Shown here piece after piece: positions 27,123-34,646 of a stretch of DNA of 53,155 nt. The notes beneath the pieces are model-generated. The model searched no databases, was not told the origin of the DNA, and saw only the letters and a list, made by a program, of their open reading frames with translations. The translations under genes were made by a program, and so were the position numbers. The number at the start of each line of letters is the position of its first letter. Positions within the stretch are counted from its first letter, which is position 1. This DNA comes from Solirubrobacterales bacterium (lineage in GTDB: Bacteria > Actinomycetota > Thermoleophilia > Solirubrobacterales > Solirubrobacteraceae): positions 1-53,155 of the forward strand of contig JACDGG010000004.1 of NCBI GenBank assembly GCA_013815355.1, in the 5' to 3' direction.

Positions 27123-27748
27123 GAGCTGCTCCTCTCTGCGCCACGTCCGCGGCGCACGATGATCGACTCCAACATGCGCATCCCGACCGGCATGCGTCCC
27201 GCGGGTAGCCGATCGGGCGCGACCTGCAGGGCATTCAGTGTCATGGCGAGCATCTCGTAGTGGCCGACGAGGAGGCAAAGCTCGATCAGCTCCTCGTTGG
27301 AAAATAGAACGTCCAGCTGGGACCAGACGGTGTCAGAGATGGTGTGCCGGGCGTGCAGCTCATCCGCGGCCGCGAGCAGCTGCGCACGCCGCGGCGACCA
27401 ATCGACCCCCTCGGGACCTCGCCGAACGCGCTGTATCTCCTCCGCCGTCAGTCCGACGCCCAGCGCGATGCGCTCGTGGTGATGCCACTCGTAGTCGCAG
27501 CCGCAGTTGTGCGCCACACGCAGTATCAGCAGCTCGCTGTCCTCTCGCGGCAACAACCCGCCGGGCATCAAGGCCCCAGCAAAGCGTAGCCAGCGACGAA
27601 ATAGTGAACGATGGCGGGCCAGCGTCGTAAAGAGGTTCGGCGGGGCACCCCCGGTCGCGGCGCCCAACAAACGTGTAATGGCGAAGTTCACCGCGCCGAT
27701 CTCAGCTCGTGTACCTGGAGGGATTCTCGCCGCGGGATCTGTTGTCAT
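27119..27748 (-). CDS. Carboxymuconolactone decarboxylase (CMD/AhpD-like) family protein
   Basis: The 209-residue product from the ATG at 27748 has the AhpD-like all-helical fold. Its signature is AHNCGCDYEWHHHERIALGVGL at about residues 70-90, in which a Cys pair and a His cluster form the redox or decarboxylase-like site. A second helical half contains LAAADELHARHTISDTVW. Larger proteins in this family are often paired with dehydrogenases in degradation clusters. In-frame upstream codons extend to 28150, with other ATGs such as 27829, but they look unlike the family and run into the promoter region, so the shorter start is preferred. It is coupled to the SDR gene downstream. Confidence 0.78.
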   Translation of the reverse strand: MTTDPAARIPPGTRAEIGAVNFAITRLLGAATGGAPPNLFTTLARHRSLFRRWLRFAGALMPGGLLPREDSELLILRVAHNCGCDYEWHHHERIALGVGLTAEEIQRVRRGPEGVDWSPRRAQLLAAADELHARHTISDTVWSQLDVLFSNEELIELCLLVGHYEMLAMTLNALQVAPDRLPAGRMPVGMRMLESIIVRRGRGAERSSS

Positions 27749-28133
27749 GTCCGAAACATACACAGACTTAACAAGCGGCGATGCTGCGACGCCGCCGTCC
27801 GGAGCGTCGTGGAACGTCGGGTACGCCATGGTTGGTTGAGGGTTCGCCGGTAACGGGCTCCGGATCTCCTGGCGGGGCGCCGGAAAGCTCACGGCAGGCA
27901 GGTGGGAGAACGACCGATCAAAGTCCATGAGATCCTGGACAACCTCCTCAGTGTCGACATGGATCTGACGTGAAATGAACCGACATCCCTGAGCGGCGGC
28001 GGGCAAGCTGCTCGGTTGTCGAGGTGGCGCCGATCGTTTGAGATCCGCGGCCCGACTCTGTACGGCCAGGCTCCGCAGGAACGTGGTTGAGCTCGATCGG
28101 CCGAGCGCCAGACACACAATTGTCCCGTCGGGC

Positions 28134-28182
28134 TTGACAACTTCTTCCACCCCCGCTAGCTTACGGACACTGATGTCCGTAA
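28134..28182 (+). promoter_or_regulatory. Sigma-70-type promoter overlapped by a perfect dyad operator (esterase gene)
   Basis: A perfect -35 box TTGACA (28134-28139) is followed after exactly 17 bases by TAGCTT (28157-28162), a weak -10. TTACGGACA (28161-28169) and its exact reverse complement TGTCCGTAA (28174-28182) surround CTGA. The dyad covers the end of the -10 and the expected start of transcription. A repressor bound here would block RNA polymerase. The co-localised TetR at 25318-26031 is the likely candidate. Confidence 0.68.
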
Positions 28183-28188
28183 CTGCTC

Positions 28189-28214
28189 GTCGGGGCCCCC
28201 AAAGGGGTGCCCGA
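28189..28214 (+). promoter_or_regulatory. Hairpin in the esterase 5' untranslated region
   Basis: GTCGGG, then CCCC, pairs with GGGG and then CCCGAC around a CAAA-type loop, giving a strong interrupted stem about 45 bases before the start codon. It could stabilise the mRNA or affect read-through; no anti-structure is evident. Confidence 0.4.
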
Positions 28215-28256
28215 CGGATCGCAGGTCATACACACCTTCTGAGGGGAGACAATCCA

Positions 28257-29339
28257 ATGATCAGCAGCATCTCGGCTGTAAAACCGTCCAGCTTGCGCGG
28301 GAAGTTCATGTCCGCCGCGGTCGTGATCCTCGCGACGCTTGTTCTCTGCGTCGCCCAGGCGAGCGCCGCAGACCCCGTCTTTACGAGCAAGAACGGCATC
28401 ACGGTGCAGGCCCAGCCCAAACTCAACAGCCGGCTGGTCAACCTCTCGATTACCACCACCGCAGTCCAAGGGCCGCAGGGCGTGCGAGTCCTGCTGCCCG
28501 AAGGCTACGACCAGAACTCCGCCCGCCGCTACCCAGTCCTGTATCTCCTTCATGGCGGTGGCTCACCCAGCGCGCCCGCCGGCGCGCGGGATTGGACGGA
28601 AGCCGGCGGGGATGCACAGGCAATCACGGCCGGTCAGCCATTGATCACGGTGATGCCGAGTGCCGGCAATGGCGGCTGGTACACGAACTGGTACAACCCC
28701 GGCGCCGCAGCTCCGCAGAACTGGCAGACGTTTCACATCGAACAGCTCATCCCGTGGATCGATGCCAACCTCAAGACCATAGCCACTAAGCAAGGCCGTG
28801 CGATCGCCGGCCTTTCGATGGGCGGCTACGGCGCCATGCGCTACGCAGCGCGCTACCCAGAAAAGTTCGCCTACGCGGCTAGCTTCTCCGGAGCCCTCAA
28901 CATGCTCGACCCTCAACAGCAGCGAACGATCTTCTACACAGAGTTCGCGGACGGCAAGAACACCGACGGCCCGTTCGGGGTCGGATCACCATTGCCGCTG
29001 TGGTTCGACGGGATCTGGCGCGAAGCCGATCCAGTCGCCAGCCCCAATTTCGGTGTTTCACATCTGCGCGGCGTCGCCCTAGCGCTCTACACCGGAGCAG
29101 GAACGGCTCCGAACGACCCAAACGCACAATTGCCTACCAACTTCGAGGCCGCCGTCAACCCCACAAACCACAGAATGGACAGCACACTCACCACCGCCGG
29201 GATCCCTCACTACTTCCGTGACTACGGCCGCGGTACCGGTTTCGGCGTCGGGTGCAACGGCGATCACAACTACGGCTGCTGGAACGCCGACCTCCGCGAC
29301 GTGCTCCCCCGCATGATGGCCGTCCTGCAGCACCCCTAG
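28257..29339 (+). CDS. Secreted esterase (esterase D / antigen-85-like alpha/beta hydrolase)
   Basis: The ATG at 28257 follows GGGGAG by about nine bases and gives 360 residues. The N-terminus is a signal peptide (SAAVVILATLVLCVAQASA). The alpha/beta-hydrolase core shows RYPVLYLLHGGG (oxyanion region), the nucleophile elbow GLSMGG with Ser187, and late acidic and His elements (RDYGRGTG, GCNGDHNYGCW). This arrangement fits the putative-esterase family that includes S-formylglutathione hydrolases and mycolyltransferases. It should cleave an ester outside the membrane. It is divergent from the CMD-SDR-TetR cluster with a repressor-type operator in its promoter, so it is probably induced by a ligand of that TetR. 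Confidence 0.85.
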   Translation: MISSISAVKPSSLRGKFMSAAVVILATLVLCVAQASAADPVFTSKNGITVQAQPKLNSRLVNLSITTTAVQGPQGVRVLLPEGYDQNSARRYPVLYLLHGGGSPSAPAGARDWTEAGGDAQAITAGQPLITVMPSAGNGGWYTNWYNPGAAAPQNWQTFHIEQLIPWIDANLKTIATKQGRAIAGLSMGGYGAMRYAARYPEKFAYAASFSGALNMLDPQQQRTIFYTEFADGKNTDGPFGVGSPLPLWFDGIWREADPVASPNFGVSHLRGVALALYTGAGTAPNDPNAQLPTNFEAAVNPTNHRMDSTLTTAGIPHYFRDYGRGTGFGVGCNGDHNYGCWNADLRDVLPRMMAVLQHP

Positions 29340-29353
29340 CGCAATGAGACTGT

Positions 29354-29380
29354 CCACGCGGCGTTCCCGGCGCCGCGTGG
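29354..29380 (+). terminator. Hairpin terminator after the esterase gene
   Basis: CCACGCGGCG (29354-29363) pairs perfectly with CGCCGCGTGG (29371-29380) around a 7-nt loop, 14 bases after the stop. There is no T-run. About 285 bases without a recognisable gene follow. Confidence 0.65.
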
Positions 29381-29666
29381 GCCCTCAACTACGACACGCG
29401 AGCCTCCTCTGCCATACATTCGAGGGGATCGTACACCGCAGTCGCTGAGCCGGTGAAGAGTTCCGAGGACATTACGCCGGATACGCCCGCTCGCTCGGAT
29501 GGGGCTGAAACGGCTACCTTCATATTCGCTGACCTCGCCGGGGTACGCACCTTCTACTAGGGCAAGGTCACTCGTCGGGCATCGAGGGTACAGGCAACCA
29601 ACAAGGTTCGGCGACACCCAGACTCCAACTGGAAGACCTTCCTCGATGACCAAGTCGGCGCGCCGG

Positions 29667-30179
29667 TCAGCGGCCCTCCAGCCCCGCCGCCTCAAGCGCA
29701 GCAGGCCAACTACCGAAGCGCTCGCGGACGGTAGTCGAGCACGGGTGATCCGAGGCGGCACGAAACCACTCGGTGCTTCTTGGCGGCCGACCCTCTGCGA
29801 AGGTGGCGTCTTGTAGCGCGCGTATAACGGCCGGGGTGCTCCACTGTTTGTAACACCTCGGTGCCGCCCGGTCATACTCGCGACCGTTCGGTTTCAGACC
29901 CGCGCGCCTCAGCGCTTTCCGCCAGCCACCGAAGCGGAGCCTGACCGTAACGGCGCTCGGTCGATCCCAGCTAGCGCGGGCCCAGTCGGTGCATTTCGGG
30001 CTACGGCCATTTACGGTCGCCCAATCCTGCAGTGACGCGATGATCTCTGTGTCGTCCCACGCCCTGTGGAGGAGCTTGCTCCTGCGAGCGAGCGGGAGGT
30101 AGCTCGGGATACGGCAAGCTGCATCGACGCCGACCCTCCCGCGGTCGCTGCCGATCGCCGGCCACTGGCGCCGCGTCAA
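29667..30179 (-). CDS. Protein with two homing-endonuclease-associated DNA-binding repeats
   Basis: The frame runs from a TTG at 30179 and gives 170 residues; a downstream start is possible. Two units of about 55 residues occur at about 43-97 and 114-168. Each has T-x-x-x-I-I/R-A-L-Q-D, G-R-x-P, a Trp, then T-V-R-x-R-F-G-x-W-x-x-A-L-x-x-A-G-L. This is the helix-turn-helix repeat found beside HNH and homing endonucleases, but no nuclease domain is present. The gene is divergent from an excisionase gene 22 bases away, so it may regulate that mobile cassette or be a truncated homing protein. Confidence 0.6.
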   Translation of the reverse strand: MTRRQWPAIGSDRGRVGVDAACRIPSYLPLARRSKLLHRAWDDTEIIASLQDWATVNGRSPKCTDWARASWDRPSAVTVRLRFGGWRKALRRAGLKPNGREYDRAAPRCYKQWSTPAVIRALQDATFAEGRPPRSTEWFRAASDHPCSTTVRERFGSWPAALEAAGLEGR

Positions 30180-30201
30180 CGGCTACCGGGACGGCGCGCT
30201 C

Positions 30202-30408
30202 ATGAGGGCCGCCGTCGAAGAACGCGAGCAATGGGTCACGAAGCAGCAGCTCGCGATCCACCTCTCGGTTACGCCGCGCTGGATCGTGCAGCAGCAGGCG
30301 CTCGGTCTGCCGCACATGCACATGCGCGGAATCAACCGCTATATCCTCTCGGAGGTCGAAGCGTGGTTGCGCGAGCGCTACGGCGAGCCAAGGCAGGAGG
30401 CCGCCTGA
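30202..30408 (+). CDS. Excisionase-like helix-turn-helix protein
   Basis: The protein is 68 residues: WVTKQQLAIHLSVTPRWIVQQQALGLPHMHMRG, then INRYILSEVEAWLRER. This is the MerR/Xis-type winged helix that bends DNA at attachment sites and directs the integrase toward excision. The TGA overlaps the ATG of the integrase by one base (TGATG), so the two are cotranslated. A divergent gene with DNA-binding repeats starts 22 bases upstream, which leaves very little promoter space and suggests shared control. Confidence 0.75.
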   Translation: MRAAVEEREQWVTKQQLAIHLSVTPRWIVQQQALGLPHMHMRGINRYILSEVEAWLRERYGEPRQEAA

Positions 30409-31613
30409 TGCCGCTCAATCGAGGCACCCGGCGCGAGCCGAAGTACCGCGGCTACGTCAAGTACCGAGGCCGCAAGAAGTGGGTTGGGACGCACGACAGC
30501 CTCGATACGTTCAAGGAAGCCAAGGACCGATGCCGAGCCGAACTGCGCGAGGAGGTCGATAACCCCTCTCACCGGCGCGGCGCCCCGACTGTGAGCGAGT
30601 TCGCGGGCGCGACGATTCACGACGACGGTCGGATCACGATGACCTGGCCCGACGGTGAGCGGGCGCAGAAGGCGACAGGCAGGCGTGGCTCGACTGTGCG
30701 CCATATGCGCGACGGCTTGAAGCCATTTGTCCGCGAGTTTTACGACCGACCGCTAGACGACTTCAAGCGAGACGAAGCGCTGACGTGGATACGTCCCGAG
30801 AACACCAACGTCCAGTCCGCCGTCCGCCAGTTCTTCAACCACGCACTCGATCGCGACTTGATCCCGCGCAATCAGTTCACACACCTTGGCGCGAGTGAGC
30901 GCAAGCGTCGGGTCGACCGCCCGGACTTCCAGATCATCACCGACGAGCAGTACGAGCGGCTGCGCTGCTGCGCGAGGGAGAGTCGCACCGACGACTACGG
31001 GCTGATCCTGGAGGGCGCGACGATGAGCGTGGGGGAGACGGCGATGCGCCCGGGCGAAATCTTCGGCCTGCATCGGCCCGAGGTTCACATGGACACACGG
31101 ATGATCCATGTGCGGCGGCAGCTCGACCTGAGTACCGGCGAGATCACTTGGCCGAAGGACGACGATGGGCGCTGGGTGCCTATGAGCCCCGCCCTGCACG
31201 CGCACTTTCAGCGGATGCCGCGCATGGGGAAGGTCGTACATGAGGAGTTGGGCGAAATCGTGTTCCCTTCGGTTCGCGGCGGCTACATGCGCAGAAGCCA
31301 GTGGTGCTCGCTGTGGAACGCGATCCGCGTCGCGGCAGCGATGCCCAATCAGCAGTTCTATGAGCTAAAGCACCGCGCGATTCAATGGATGATCGATCCG
31401 GTCGCAGACGGCGGGCTCGGCCTTGACCCGGCGACCGTCGCCGAAATCATCGGCCACGACGACGGCGGCTACCTGATCTCCACCGTCTACACGAAGCTGG
31501 GCCAGCGACGCGCGCTCTCTCGCGCTCAGCGAGCGATGGAGGCCTACCAGCAGCGCCACGACGCCGCCGACGCCGAGCCTCCGCACCTACAGGTCGTGGG
31601 CGCCGCCGCCTAG
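30408..31613 (+). CDS. Tyrosine recombinase / integrase
   Basis: The protein has 401 residues. An N-terminal arm-binding-like segment (YRGYVKYRGRKKWVGTHDS) is followed by a core-binding domain, and the catalytic domain starts near 175. Visible catalytic positions are Arg214 (AMRPGE), Lys250, His350 (IIGHDD) and the nucleophile Tyr361 (VYTKLG). The second box reads FYELKH, so the usual H-x-x-R is Y318-x-x-K321, a noticeable substitution. The enzyme should integrate and excise a mobile element at an att site. Immediately downstream are two broken XRE genes and an array of direct and inverted repeats that looks like its attachment region. Confidence 0.82.
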   Translation: MPLNRGTRREPKYRGYVKYRGRKKWVGTHDSLDTFKEAKDRCRAELREEVDNPSHRRGAPTVSEFAGATIHDDGRITMTWPDGERAQKATGRRGSTVRHMRDGLKPFVREFYDRPLDDFKRDEALTWIRPENTNVQSAVRQFFNHALDRDLIPRNQFTHLGASERKRRVDRPDFQIITDEQYERLRCCARESRTDDYGLILEGATMSVGETAMRPGEIFGLHRPEVHMDTRMIHVRRQLDLSTGEITWPKDDDGRWVPMSPALHAHFQRMPRMGKVVHEELGEIVFPSVRGGYMRRSQWCSLWNAIRVAAAMPNQQFYELKHRAIQWMIDPVADGGLGLDPATVAEIIGHDDGGYLISTVYTKLGQRRALSRAQRAMEAYQQRHDAADAEPPHLQVVGAAA

Positions 31614-31617
31614 CCAG

Positions 31618-31865
31618 ATGGGACGCACGGCGCAACCCGATCCGGTCCTCGCCGCGACCCTTCGCAGCCTTCGCGAGCAGAAGGGGCTTACGCGCGAAAG
31701 ACGGCGTTTCGTGCCGGGGTCACGACGGGCACGGTCGCGCAGATCGAGCTTGGGCACAGCGCCCCTGCCTTCGACACCGTGCGGCGCATCGGAGGTGCGC
31801 TAGGGATGACGCTAGTCGAGCTTGTTGTTGCAATCGAAGCCGAAAGGACCACCGATGCCATCTAA
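31618..31865 (+). pseudogene. XRE-type regulator, frameshifted
   Basis: The gene starts at an ATG four bases after the integrase stop (DPVLAATLRSLREQKGLTRE). A one-base slip near 31698-31701 moves the rest to another frame, which continues cleanly as AFRAGVTTGTVAQIELGHSA, then FDTVRRIGGALGMTLVELV, and stops at 31865. Rejoined, it is a normal Cro/CI-type helix-turn-helix of about 80 residues. As written the product would be truncated and inactive. It overlaps the start of the next broken regulator by 11 bases. Confidence 0.72.
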
Positions 31866-32085
31866 GAAGTCAAAGGCAAATCAGAAGCTCGGCCGGTCGA
31901 TCCGGTCAACTCGTGAGCAGCAGCGCTACAGCCAGGAACGATTCGCATGACACGCCGGCTTTGAGCGCTCCAACTACGGCGCGATCGAGCGCGGCGAGTT
32001 CAACGTCCGCCTCGACACGATCGTCAAGCTCGCCGGCGGCCTGGAGATGACCGTTGCGGCGCTCTGCGAGAAAGCGAAGATATGA
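31855..32085 (+). pseudogene. XRE-type regulator interrupted by an in-frame TGA
   Basis: From the ATG at 31855 the frame reads LGRSIRSTREQQRYSQERFA, then TGA at 31948-31950, then continues in the same frame with HAGFERSNYGAIERGEFN and LDTIVKLAGGLEMTVAALCEK to the stop at 32085. Both sides of the TGA belong to one Cro/CI-type helix-turn-helix; the stop falls in the loop between helices 2 and 3. A CGA or GGA to TGA point mutation would explain it. With the frameshifted neighbour, both regulators of this cassette appear dead. Confidence 0.72.
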
Positions 32086-32126
32086 CGCGCGCTCGGGTCG
32101 GCGTCAAAGGTTCTAACCCGACGGCG

Positions 32127-32160
32127 AAAAGGACCGCAACGCCTCTCCTGCGGTCCTTTT
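32127..32160 (+). terminator. Strong intrinsic terminator of the integrase cassette
   Basis: AAAAGGACCGCA (32127-32138) pairs perfectly with TGCGGTCCTTTT (32149-32160) around a 10-nt loop, a 12-bp stem ending in a T-run 41 bases after the second XRE stop. Its right arm also begins the repeat array described next, so it may have a double role. Confidence 0.75.
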
Positions 32161-32351
32161 GCGGTCCCCAGTGCCGGGAACAGCCGGGAACAGGCGAGAA
32201 CGGTGTTCCACGAGGCCCAGTGTTTTCGCGGGTTTTCCCGCTTGTTCCCGGCTGTTCCCGGACTATGAACGTATCGGGGAGAAAGGTTCGAGTTGGCTTT
32301 CCTATGCCGGTTTAGCGCTCTCTGCGGTCTTTTTGCGGTCCCAATTCCGGG
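32149..32351 (+). repeat. attP-like array of direct and inverted repeats
   Basis: TGCGGTCC, TTT, TGCGGTCC occurs at 32149-32167 and again, with one change, at 32323-32341; each is followed by a CC-A-x-T-x-CCGGG stretch. Between them lie two inverted arms of about 27 bp (32174-32200 and 32234-32260) that differ at two positions. Each arm is itself a tandem pair built on CCGGGAACA. Paired short direct repeats plus a larger dyad just downstream of an integrase gene are what arm-type and core-type integrase sites look like. Confidence 0.55.
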
Positions 32352-33037
32352 CGTATGCCATCCAAGACATCTGTATGTCGTTCCCGGGTCGGGCGAGTTC
32401 GCATCATCTACGAAAGAAAGGTCGATCGGGCGCGTCCAGGGTACGGGCAGCGGCCGCTTCGAGATTAGGAGCTGCGCCGTAAGCGGATGCCGGAAGGCCG
32501 CCATGCCGACGCGCCGTGCCGGCACGTCCGCCAGCGCCGTCCTGGGGCAGCCGACGGCGACCGAGCGCCTGGACGACGCTGAAAAGGCTGGACCGGGATG
32601 GCGGGGAGCCCACTGTCGCTGCCGCCCCCCGCCTCCCCCACTCATCGGCCGCTTCACCCGACGGCAGCCGTCGAGCGTTTCGGCGCAGAGATCGGCAGGC
32701 TGATCTTCGCCCTGATCGAGGAGCGCCGCCACAACAGCGCCGAGGAAGACGATGTGTGCTCGCGATGCCGCTCTCGGCCGAGCACGAAGACGGCTCGCCG
32801 ATAAGCAACCATGCCAGAAGGCTCTCCTCTCCCGCGCGGACGAAACCACGGAACAGAGCCCTCAAAACCAACCTGGCCCAGTTGAGGGTCGAACACGCAA
32901 AGCAATGCCAGGGAGCCCCTACTCATTAGGAGGCAAACGCTCCGCTTGTGCGGCAGCTAGGGGTCTTACTCCCGGGCGATCGGCTTTCCATGCCCATTGC
33001 CTGCAAGCCGGCCTCGCCAGCGCAAACCAGATTAGAG
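32352..33037. other. Gene-free stretch in the mobile region
   Basis: In nearly 690 bases no frame on either strand has recognisable domain character. Open frames are Arg/Ser/Pro-rich chance frames. The segment separates the integrase cassette from the membrane-protein pair and probably contains degenerate element DNA. Confidence 0.45.
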
Positions 33038-33076
33038 CCTATCCGGATAACTTCTCCAACCAGTTATCCGGATAGG
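33038..33076. repeat. Perfect 15-bp inverted repeat built from a 10-bp palindrome
   Basis: CCTATCCGGATAACT (33038-33052) is followed by nine bases and then its exact reverse complement (33062-33076). Each arm contains TATCCGGATA, itself a perfect palindrome, so the site has two identical palindromic half-sites. No T-run follows. It could be a tandem operator or a recombinase site; it lies about 100 bases before the YihY-type gene. Confidence 0.75.
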
Positions 33077-33174
33077 CAACCGAACGCCTTTTCGTAGGGC
33101 AGATCAGTGAGATTCAGGATGGTCCCGTTGCGCTCTCGCACCCTCGGTCCCACCGTACGAGCGCGGACGCGGGT

Positions 33175-34152
33175 GTGGAGCGTCATCACTCGGCGACCAT
33201 ACTGGTGCAGCCACCTTCTGAAAACGACAGCCGGCAGGCGACCCGTCTGAGCCCGTCGCTCTCGACCGGTACGTTTTCGGTCGTGAGGCGCGTATGGCAG
33301 GTTGCGAAGCGTTCGGTGCTGTCCTTCTATGACGACCAGGGCACCCATCACGCCGCCGCGCTCACCTACTACGCGCTGATGTCACTGTTTCCGACGCTGC
33401 TGCTGGCGGTGTCGCTCTTGGGCCTGTTGGGCGAGTATCCAGCCACCTACAACGCGATCCTGGGGCACTTGCGTGGTGTCGTGCCGGCGGCCACCCTGGC
33501 GCCGCTCGATGCGGCGGTGCGCGCCGCGCTGAAGAGCAAGGGCACCGCTGCGGTAGGCCTCGGCGTGGCAATCTTGACGGCGCTGTATGGCGCTACGGGC
33601 TACCTTGAGGCTGCGCGGCGCGCGCTCAACGTTGTCTTCGAGGCATCGAGCGGACGCAGCTTCGCGCGCCGCAAGATGATCGACATCGCCTCGACGGTCG
33701 TGCTGATGACCCTGGTGCTCACCACGCTCGTGCTGATGTTCGCGGGCGGTGGCCTCGCGCGTGAAGTGCTCGGAGGTCAGGCAGCCTCGCTCTGGCGGAT
33801 CCTACGCTGGCCCGCAGCGTTCGTGAGCGCGCTATTCGCGTTCAGCTTCATCTACTACGTCACGCCCGACGTGCAACAGCGCGCGGTCCGATGGATCACC
33901 CCAGGAGCACTCGCGGGAGTGGCGTTGTGGCTCGCAGCGTCCGCTGCGTTCTCAAGCTATCTCGCGAACTTCCACAGCTTCAACGTGACCTATGGCTCGT
34001 TCGCGGCAGCGATCATTCTGCTCGTCTGGCTGTGGCTGACCAACATCGCGCTGCTGCTCGGCGCGGAGATCAACGCCGAGATCGAGCGCGCGAAGGAGAC
34101 AGCCGAAGGGGTGCCAGAGTCCCAAACACTCAACCTCCCATCGCCACCCTGA
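33175..34152 (+). CDS. YihY/BrkB-family inner membrane protein
   Basis: The GTG start at 33175 gives 325 residues; a GTG at about 33281 is an alternative since no strong ribosome site is seen. The family core is clear: FYDDQGTHHAAALTYYALMSLFP, then six hydrophobic segments including LLAVSLLGLLGEYP, GLGVAILTALYGATGYLEA, VVLMTLVLTTLVLMFAGGG and AAIILLVWLWLTNIALLLGAEINAE. This family was once called ribonuclease BN, wrongly; it is a polytopic membrane protein probably involved in transport or envelope integrity. The next gene is another small envelope protein about 100 bases downstream. Confidence 0.85.
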   Translation: MERHHSATILVQPPSENDSRQATRLSPSLSTGTFSVVRRVWQVAKRSVLSFYDDQGTHHAAALTYYALMSLFPTLLLAVSLLGLLGEYPATYNAILGHLRGVVPAATLAPLDAAVRAALKSKGTAAVGLGVAILTALYGATGYLEAARRALNVVFEASSGRSFARRKMIDIASTVVLMTLVLTTLVLMFAGGGLAREVLGGQAASLWRILRWPAAFVSALFAFSFIYYVTPDVQQRAVRWITPGALAGVALWLAASAAFSSYLANFHSFNVTYGSFAAAIILLVWLWLTNIALLLGAEINAEIERAKETAEGVPESQTLNLPSPP

Positions 34153-34253
34153 TCCAGTGCTCTGGGTCAGGTAAGCTGCCTGGCGTTCGGCTTGCTGATC
34201 CGAGCCGCAGTTGCACGGCCCGCCATGCCAGGTCTATAGTTGGACAGAGACTT

Positions 34254-34646
34254 ATGATTGACCTCCCTCGGAGAGCATCCACCGAGCAGTCTCCTTCGCC
34301 CGTCGAGCAGCCGCCGCCCGCGTCCGGCGGCCCTGCGGAGATCGATCGACCTGCGGTGCCCGACCCCGCTGCGGCGCCCGAGGTATCCCCGTCGCGTCCA
34401 GCGCGCACCCGCGCGAGCGTCGCATTCATCGGCGCGGTCGGCGGCGCGGTGATCCTCTTGCTGCTGCTCATCTTCATCCTCGAGAACACCGAGAGCGTGA
34501 AGATCAGCTACCTCGGAGCGACCGGCCGCCTCGCGCTCGGGGTCGCCCTCTTGCTCGCCGCGATCGCAGGGGCGCTCCTGGTCGCGATCTTCGGCGCGGC
34601 ACGTATCAGCCAACTCCGCCGGCTCGCCAAACGCCAGCACCGCTGA
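34254..34646 (+). CDS. LapA-domain membrane protein
   Basis: The ATG at 34254 gives 130 residues. The first 50 or so are Pro/Ser-rich and hydrophilic. Then come two transmembrane helices (ASVAFIGAVGGAVILLLLLI and LALGVALLLAAIAGALLVAI) flanking the conserved short loop FILENTESVKISYLG, the LapA (DUF1049-type) signature, and a basic tail (RRLAKRQHR). Proteins of this type take part in envelope assembly in Gram-negative bacteria; in actinobacteria the role is unknown. It follows the YihY-family gene and may share its transcript. Confidence 0.78.
   Translation: MIDLPRRASTEQSPSPVEQPPPASGGPAEIDRPAVPDPAAAPEVSPSRPARTRASVAFIGAVGGAVILLLLLIFILENTESVKISYLGATGRLALGVALLLAAIAGALLVAIFGAARISQLRRLAKRQHR

Noticed and set aside
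27749-28150. N-terminal extension of the CMD-family protein
   Set aside because: The added sequence is unlike CMD proteins and reaches up to the divergent esterase promoter; the shorter start fits the family length.
29499-29816. Plus-strand open frame behind the esterase
   Set aside because: It overlaps the DNA-binding-repeat gene on the other strand and shows no protein-like pattern.
31948-31950. Selenocysteine insertion at the TGA in the second XRE gene
   Set aside because: There is no downstream hairpin of bacterial SECIS type at the right distance that I can see, XRE proteins are not selenoproteins, and the neighbouring regulator is also broken.
32404-32871. Minus-strand open frame in the gene-free stretch
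   Set aside because: It is Arg/Ser-rich, has no ribosome site and no domain; neighbouring frames overlap it with equal length.
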